A DNA stretch of 16,267 nt from JBDRGC01 sp043818215 (GTDB lineage: Bacteria > Chloroflexota > Anaerolineae > Anaerolineales > UBA11858), in NCBI GenBank assembly GCA_043818215.1, contig JBDRGC010000154.1:1-16267 (forward strand). The letters are read 5' to 3'. The notes below the pieces were generated by a model, which did not search any database, was not told the DNA's origin, and was given only the letters and a program-made list of their open reading frames with translations. The translations under genes and the position numbers were made by a program. Below, piece after piece: positions 13,329-16,267 of this stretch (position 1 is the stretch's first letter; every line of letters starts with the position of its first letter).

Positions 13329-16067
13329 CTATTTGAGAACAACGGGCAAGAAAACTTTATGTGCATTGACAAATGCCCGGCGCGTATAAATATTGCCCCT
13401 GCCATCGTCAATCAGGGCTTCGTTGACAGCGGGGATGGTAGATGTCAACAGCGCAGCATAGCTAATGACCACGCTTGTATCCTCAGTCACCGTCCCCGAC
13501 CAGGTGATTGTCTGGTCCTGTACACCGGGTGCGTTGCCAGAGCTGGTCGTTGGACTGCCCTGGAGCAAGAGCGCAGCGGGCAGGGTGTCGGTGAAAGTAA
13601 CACTAGCGCTGATACTCCCGCTGTTGACCAACTGCACGGTAAATGTGACCACCTGCCCAATGGCGGCTTCGTCGGGGTCAACTGTCTTAGTCGATGTGGA
13701 TAAATCGGGTACCGGAGGCGTCAGCAGCCGGAGCACAAAGGCGTCTACTGAACCACTGTAGGTCTTGTAAAGGGCGTGAGCCGTCGTGGGAAAGTTTGAC
13801 GATTGGGTTTCACCGACGACGTAGACCCTATTCTCTTCGTCCAGAGCAATGGCGGTACCGCCACCCTCCACATAGGAACCGCCGACGTAGGTGCCATAGA
13901 TCAAATCGGCGGCGCCGTTCCCCTGAGGACGCAGGCGCACCACAAACGCATCCCCCCACGAAGGATCCCCAGACGTGTCGTAAGCGTCGGCGGTGATGGG
14001 GAACCCCTCGGTCGAGCATGTATCGCCGGTCACATAGACATCCCCATTCGCTCCCAGGGCGATGTCACATTCACCGTAGAATCCCTCCTGGCGATTGCCT
14101 CCCAGGAAAGTGGAGTAGAGCAGGTCAGCGGAACTATTGCCTGCCGGGATCAGTTTGCTGACGAATAAGTCCGAGTACGAATCACAGTTACCATCGGCGC
14201 CACAGCTAGTGTCCATGGCGCCAGCAGTGGTGGGAAAGCCAGACGCAGAGGTCTTACCGCACACATAGGCGTGGCCAGCGGCGTCCAGGGCAATGCCGTT
14301 GGCATAGTCCGCGGACCAATCAACGCCCAAAAAGGTGGAATAGAGCAGGTCTGCCGCTCCATTGTTGCCGGGGTTCAGCTTGAAGAAAAAGGGCTCGCTT
14401 CCAAAGGTACGATCTTCGTAGGACACCTCATCGTATGCGCCGGGGGTGGTGGGAAAGTGGTTGACCCCACCCGGATCCCCTTTCGAGTTGCCAATGACGT
14501 ACACGTTGCCACTCCCGTCAATGGCAATGTCCTCCCCTCGCGATATCGTGCCTCCGCCGACAAAGGTGCTGTAGAGCAGCCCGGACGCGCCTTTGCTCAG
14601 GTCCAGCTTGACCACGAAGGTGTCCTTGTTAAGTCCGACGTCAAAGTAAGAGAATACGGTGTCGTAAGCGCCTGGAGTGGTGGGGAAATCCTGCGAGTAA
14701 GTGTAGCCGGTCAGGTAGACGATACCCTGGGCATCCACGGCGATGGCTCTGGCTTCGTCATCGCCGCACTGATCCCCCAGTCCAGGGACCGTGACGTGTG
14801 ACCCACCCAAGTAGGAAGCGTAGAGCAGATTGCCGTCACTATCCATCTTTAGGACAAAAACATCCATGCAGCCGTTGAGCGTCGCGTCAAAGGGATTCCC
14901 GGTCGTCGCAAAATCGCTCGATGTGGTCCAGCCTGCCACGTAGACGTTGCCGCTCGCGTCGGTGGCGATGGCCTGGGCACTATCTTCATCGGAACCGCCG
15001 ATATAGGCGCTAAAGGCCGGCGCCACGTACACAGCCCCCCGCTGCATTTTGGTGACGAAAGCATCCGATGTGCCGCTCAGGGAAGTGCCACCGGACCCGG
15101 TGGGAAAGTTGCTTGATGCGGTCCAACCGGCGATCCAGATATCACGGTTGTCAGTGCCCCGGCCCAGGATATCGCCCTGCCCAGATAGGGCAACATCATA
15201 GACCCAGTCATTATCAGAGCCGCCCAGATAGGTGCCAAAATACGCCTCTTCTGGGTAGACTGCCTGCGGGGACATGTCGCCGCCAGGTGTGACGACAGCG
15301 AAGGGGGCCGCGACCTCGAACGTTTCGGCGGCGATGTGGGCGGCGGTGGGTTGCCCTGTGGAAGCGATTCCTTCAGTGGTCAGTAAAGGCAAGGCTAGAT
15401 CGCCTACAGAGGTTGTAAGGTGAAGATAGCCGTTTTCGGCAGTGACTGTTTCGCTTCCTTCCACCCGCAGACGCACGTCTTGGAGAGCAAACTGGCAATC
15501 CGCTTTACAAACCAGCCGCCACGTCCAGCGCCCATCCACACCACTCACTTCCAGGTCTACACCGGGATAGAGGTCGACATAGCGCACGCCGCCCCACACC
15601 GGAACATTGGTTTGCCATCGAGACGGATCGCTGCCGCGATAGTAGTGGGCTACCGTCTCCTGACGATCAAAAGATTCCAGACGCGGACTGGGATTAGCGT
15701 TGGGGAAACTCAACTTCAGATTGACTGCCTGGCGCGCTTCGGATTCGTGCAGCCGGTCATCTCGTTCTGCCGATGCGCTTTCTGACCCTTGGAGAGGCGG
15801 AGATTCTGCCACACTAAGCCACAGAGCATCATCAGCCAACCAGAGGATGCCCAACCCGACCTGGGCCTGAAAACGGGCGCGGGTATCGAATTGCCCCATA
15901 TTTCCCACAAACATTACGCCGCCCTGCTGCGCTGATTGGCCCGCTTCAGCTTGCAATGGCGAATCGGCGTTCGCAGAAGGCCGGGGGGAAACATTCCCAA
16001 ACAAAGTTATAGCAATTCCTGCCAACAAGGCCAGCTTGAGAAAAAGAGTGATCGATTTTGTTTTCAT
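13329..16067 (-). CDS. Secreted SBBP-repeat protein with C-terminal DUF11 domain
   Basis: 912 residues on the - strand. A signal peptide (MKTKSITLFLKLALLAGIAITLFG...) is followed by an N-terminal globular region (about 50-260, VGNMGQFDTRARF...HYYRGSDPSRWQTNVPVWGGVRYVDLYPG) of the kind found before SBBP repeats. From about 275 to 780 are seven beta-propeller-type repeats, each with a (S/G/A)(T/A)(Y/F)(L/I/V)GG-like start, a DxxGNVYVxG core and an FPTT turn; repeat 5 has GV instead of GG. A DUF11-type adhesion/Ig-like domain (about 787-905) follows, then a terminal KVFLPVVLK. It is likely a cell-surface or exported structural protein; no catalytic motif is seen. The start ATG has the strong site GAGGAGGC (complement of 16075-16082). 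A perfect TATAAT lies upstream. No clear terminator was found. Confidence 0.88.
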   Translation of the reverse strand: MKTKSITLFLKLALLAGIAITLFGNVSPRPSANADSPLQAEAGQSAQQGGVMFVGNMGQFDTRARFQAQVGLGILWLADDALWLSVAESPPLQGSESASAERDDRLHESEARQAVNLKLSFPNANPSPRLESFDRQETVAHYYRGSDPSRWQTNVPVWGGVRYVDLYPGVDLEVSGVDGRWTWRLVCKADCQFALQDVRLRVEGSETVTAENGYLHLTTSVGDLALPLLTTEGIASTGQPTAAHIAAETFEVAAPFAVVTPGGDMSPQAVYPEEAYFGTYLGGSDNDWVYDVALSGQGDILGRGTDNRDIWIAGWTASSNFPTGSGGTSLSGTSDAFVTKMQRGAVYVAPAFSAYIGGSDEDSAQAIATDASGNVYVAGWTTSSDFATTGNPFDATLNGCMDVFVLKMDSDGNLLYASYLGGSHVTVPGLGDQCGDDEARAIAVDAQGIVYLTGYTYSQDFPTTPGAYDTVFSYFDVGLNKDTFVVKLDLSKGASGLLYSTFVGGGTISRGEDIAIDGSGNVYVIGNSKGDPGGVNHFPTTPGAYDEVSYEDRTFGSEPFFFKLNPGNNGAADLLYSTFLGVDWSADYANGIALDAAGHAYVCGKTSASGFPTTAGAMDTSCGADGNCDSYSDLFVSKLIPAGNSSADLLYSTFLGGNRQEGFYGECDIALGANGDVYVTGDTCSTEGFPITADAYDTSGDPSWGDAFVVRLRPQGNGAADLIYGTYVGGSYVEGGGTAIALDEENRVYVVGETQSSNFPTTAHALYKTYSGSVDAFVLRLLTPPVPDLSTSTKTVDPDEAAIGQVVTFTVQLVNSGSISASVTFTDTLPAALLLQGSPTTSSGNAPGVQDQTITWSGTVTEDTSVVISYAALLTSTIPAVNEALIDDGRGNIYTRRAFVNAHKVFLPVVLK

Positions 16068-16094
16068 CAGGTATGCCTCCTCGCAACCCTTCTA

Positions 16095-16123
16095 ATTATA
16101 ACCGTTCAGCCCCCCGGCCCCCA
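16095..16123 (-). promoter_or_regulatory. Candidate promoter of the SBBP gene
   Basis: Read on the - strand, TATAAT at 16100-16095 is a perfect -10 box. The start would be near 16088, leaving a short leader of about 20 nt that still contains the GAGGAGGC site. The -35 position (16123-16118) reads TGGGGG, a poor match that falls inside the first hairpin of the 61-bp repeat, so an activator or alternative sigma factor might be needed. Confidence 0.4.
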
Positions 16124-16260
16124 ATTCTGGGGGAGTCACGCATCGACACTGGCAACAGTGTTATCCGCGGCCCCCCGGCCCCCAATTCTGGGGGAGTCAC
16201 GCATCGACACTGGCAACAGTGTTATCCGCGGCCCCCCGGCCCCCAATTCTGGGGGAGTCA
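16109..16260. repeat. 61-bp tandem repeat (about 2.5 copies) with two hairpins per unit
   Basis: Units begin at 16109, 16170 and 16231 with GCCCCCCGGCCCCC and are identical over the compared length. The third ends after GGGGGAGTCAC. Each full unit has hairpin A, CCCCCA-ATTC-TGGGGG (16118-16133 in unit 1), and hairpin B, ACACTG-GCAA-CAGTGT (16146-16161), with a GNRA-type loop. The array lies upstream of the SBBP gene and may continue in another form beyond 16267. Confidence 0.92.
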
Positions 16261-16267
16261 CCCTCCC

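Noticed and set aside
16109..16260. CRISPR array (regular repeats with a period of 61)
   Set aside because: The whole 61-bp unit is repeated, with no variable spacers and no cas genes, so it is a tandem repeat.

Overview
The window looks like a piece of a Chloroflexota (Anaerolineae-like) genome. I infer this from three things: a large secreted SBBP-repeat/DUF11 protein ending in an LPVVLK-type tail, a long family-5 substrate-binding lipoprotein with the LPPVEER...IGQYGG signature, and intergenic DNA full of several unrelated palindromic repeat families. This is family-level recognition, not a database match. All genes except the last lie on the + strand. No tRNA, rRNA, riboswitch or CRISPR array was seen.

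Region 1 (1-469): the C-terminal end of a probable IS66-family transposase enters from the left edge and is followed by a GTGAACGGTTAC element that resembles the end of such an insertion sequence. Next come a candidate sigma70 promoter, a long hairpin and the leader of the transporter operon. Region 2 (470-6973): a complete Dpp/Opp-type ABC importer in the order lipoprotein receptor, permease B, permease C, ATPase D, ATPase F. A large hairpin sits between the receptor gene and the rest, which suggests differential expression. The substrate could be peptides or oligosaccharides.

Region 3 (7002-12734): a UspA-like protein with a degenerate nucleotide motif, then a run of five phosphoryl-transfer or phosphate-releasing enzymes: an alkaline-phosphatase-superfamily hydrolase, a mevalonate-kinase-like GHMP kinase, a DHH phosphoesterase, a HAD-IIA (NagD-like) phosphatase and a Cys-based dual-specificity phosphatase. 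They are separated by 80-320 bp of repeat-rich DNA, so they need not form one operon. Their shared substrate, if any, is unknown.

Region 4 (12735-13328): a convergent intergenic region with palindromic repeats. One family, a palindrome of about 27 nt beginning CACCTGCACTTGC, occurs three times in the window. At 12008-12034 it interrupts another inverted repeat so precisely that removing it restores perfect complementarity, which is good internal evidence that it is a small mobile (REP-like) element.

Region 5 (13329-16267): on the - strand, a 912-residue secreted beta-propeller-type protein, preceded by a perfect TATAAT and a 61-bp tandem repeat in which each unit encodes two hairpins. No frank new defence or biosynthetic system is visible. 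The strongest novelties are the repeat/REP architecture and the phospho-enzyme cluster.
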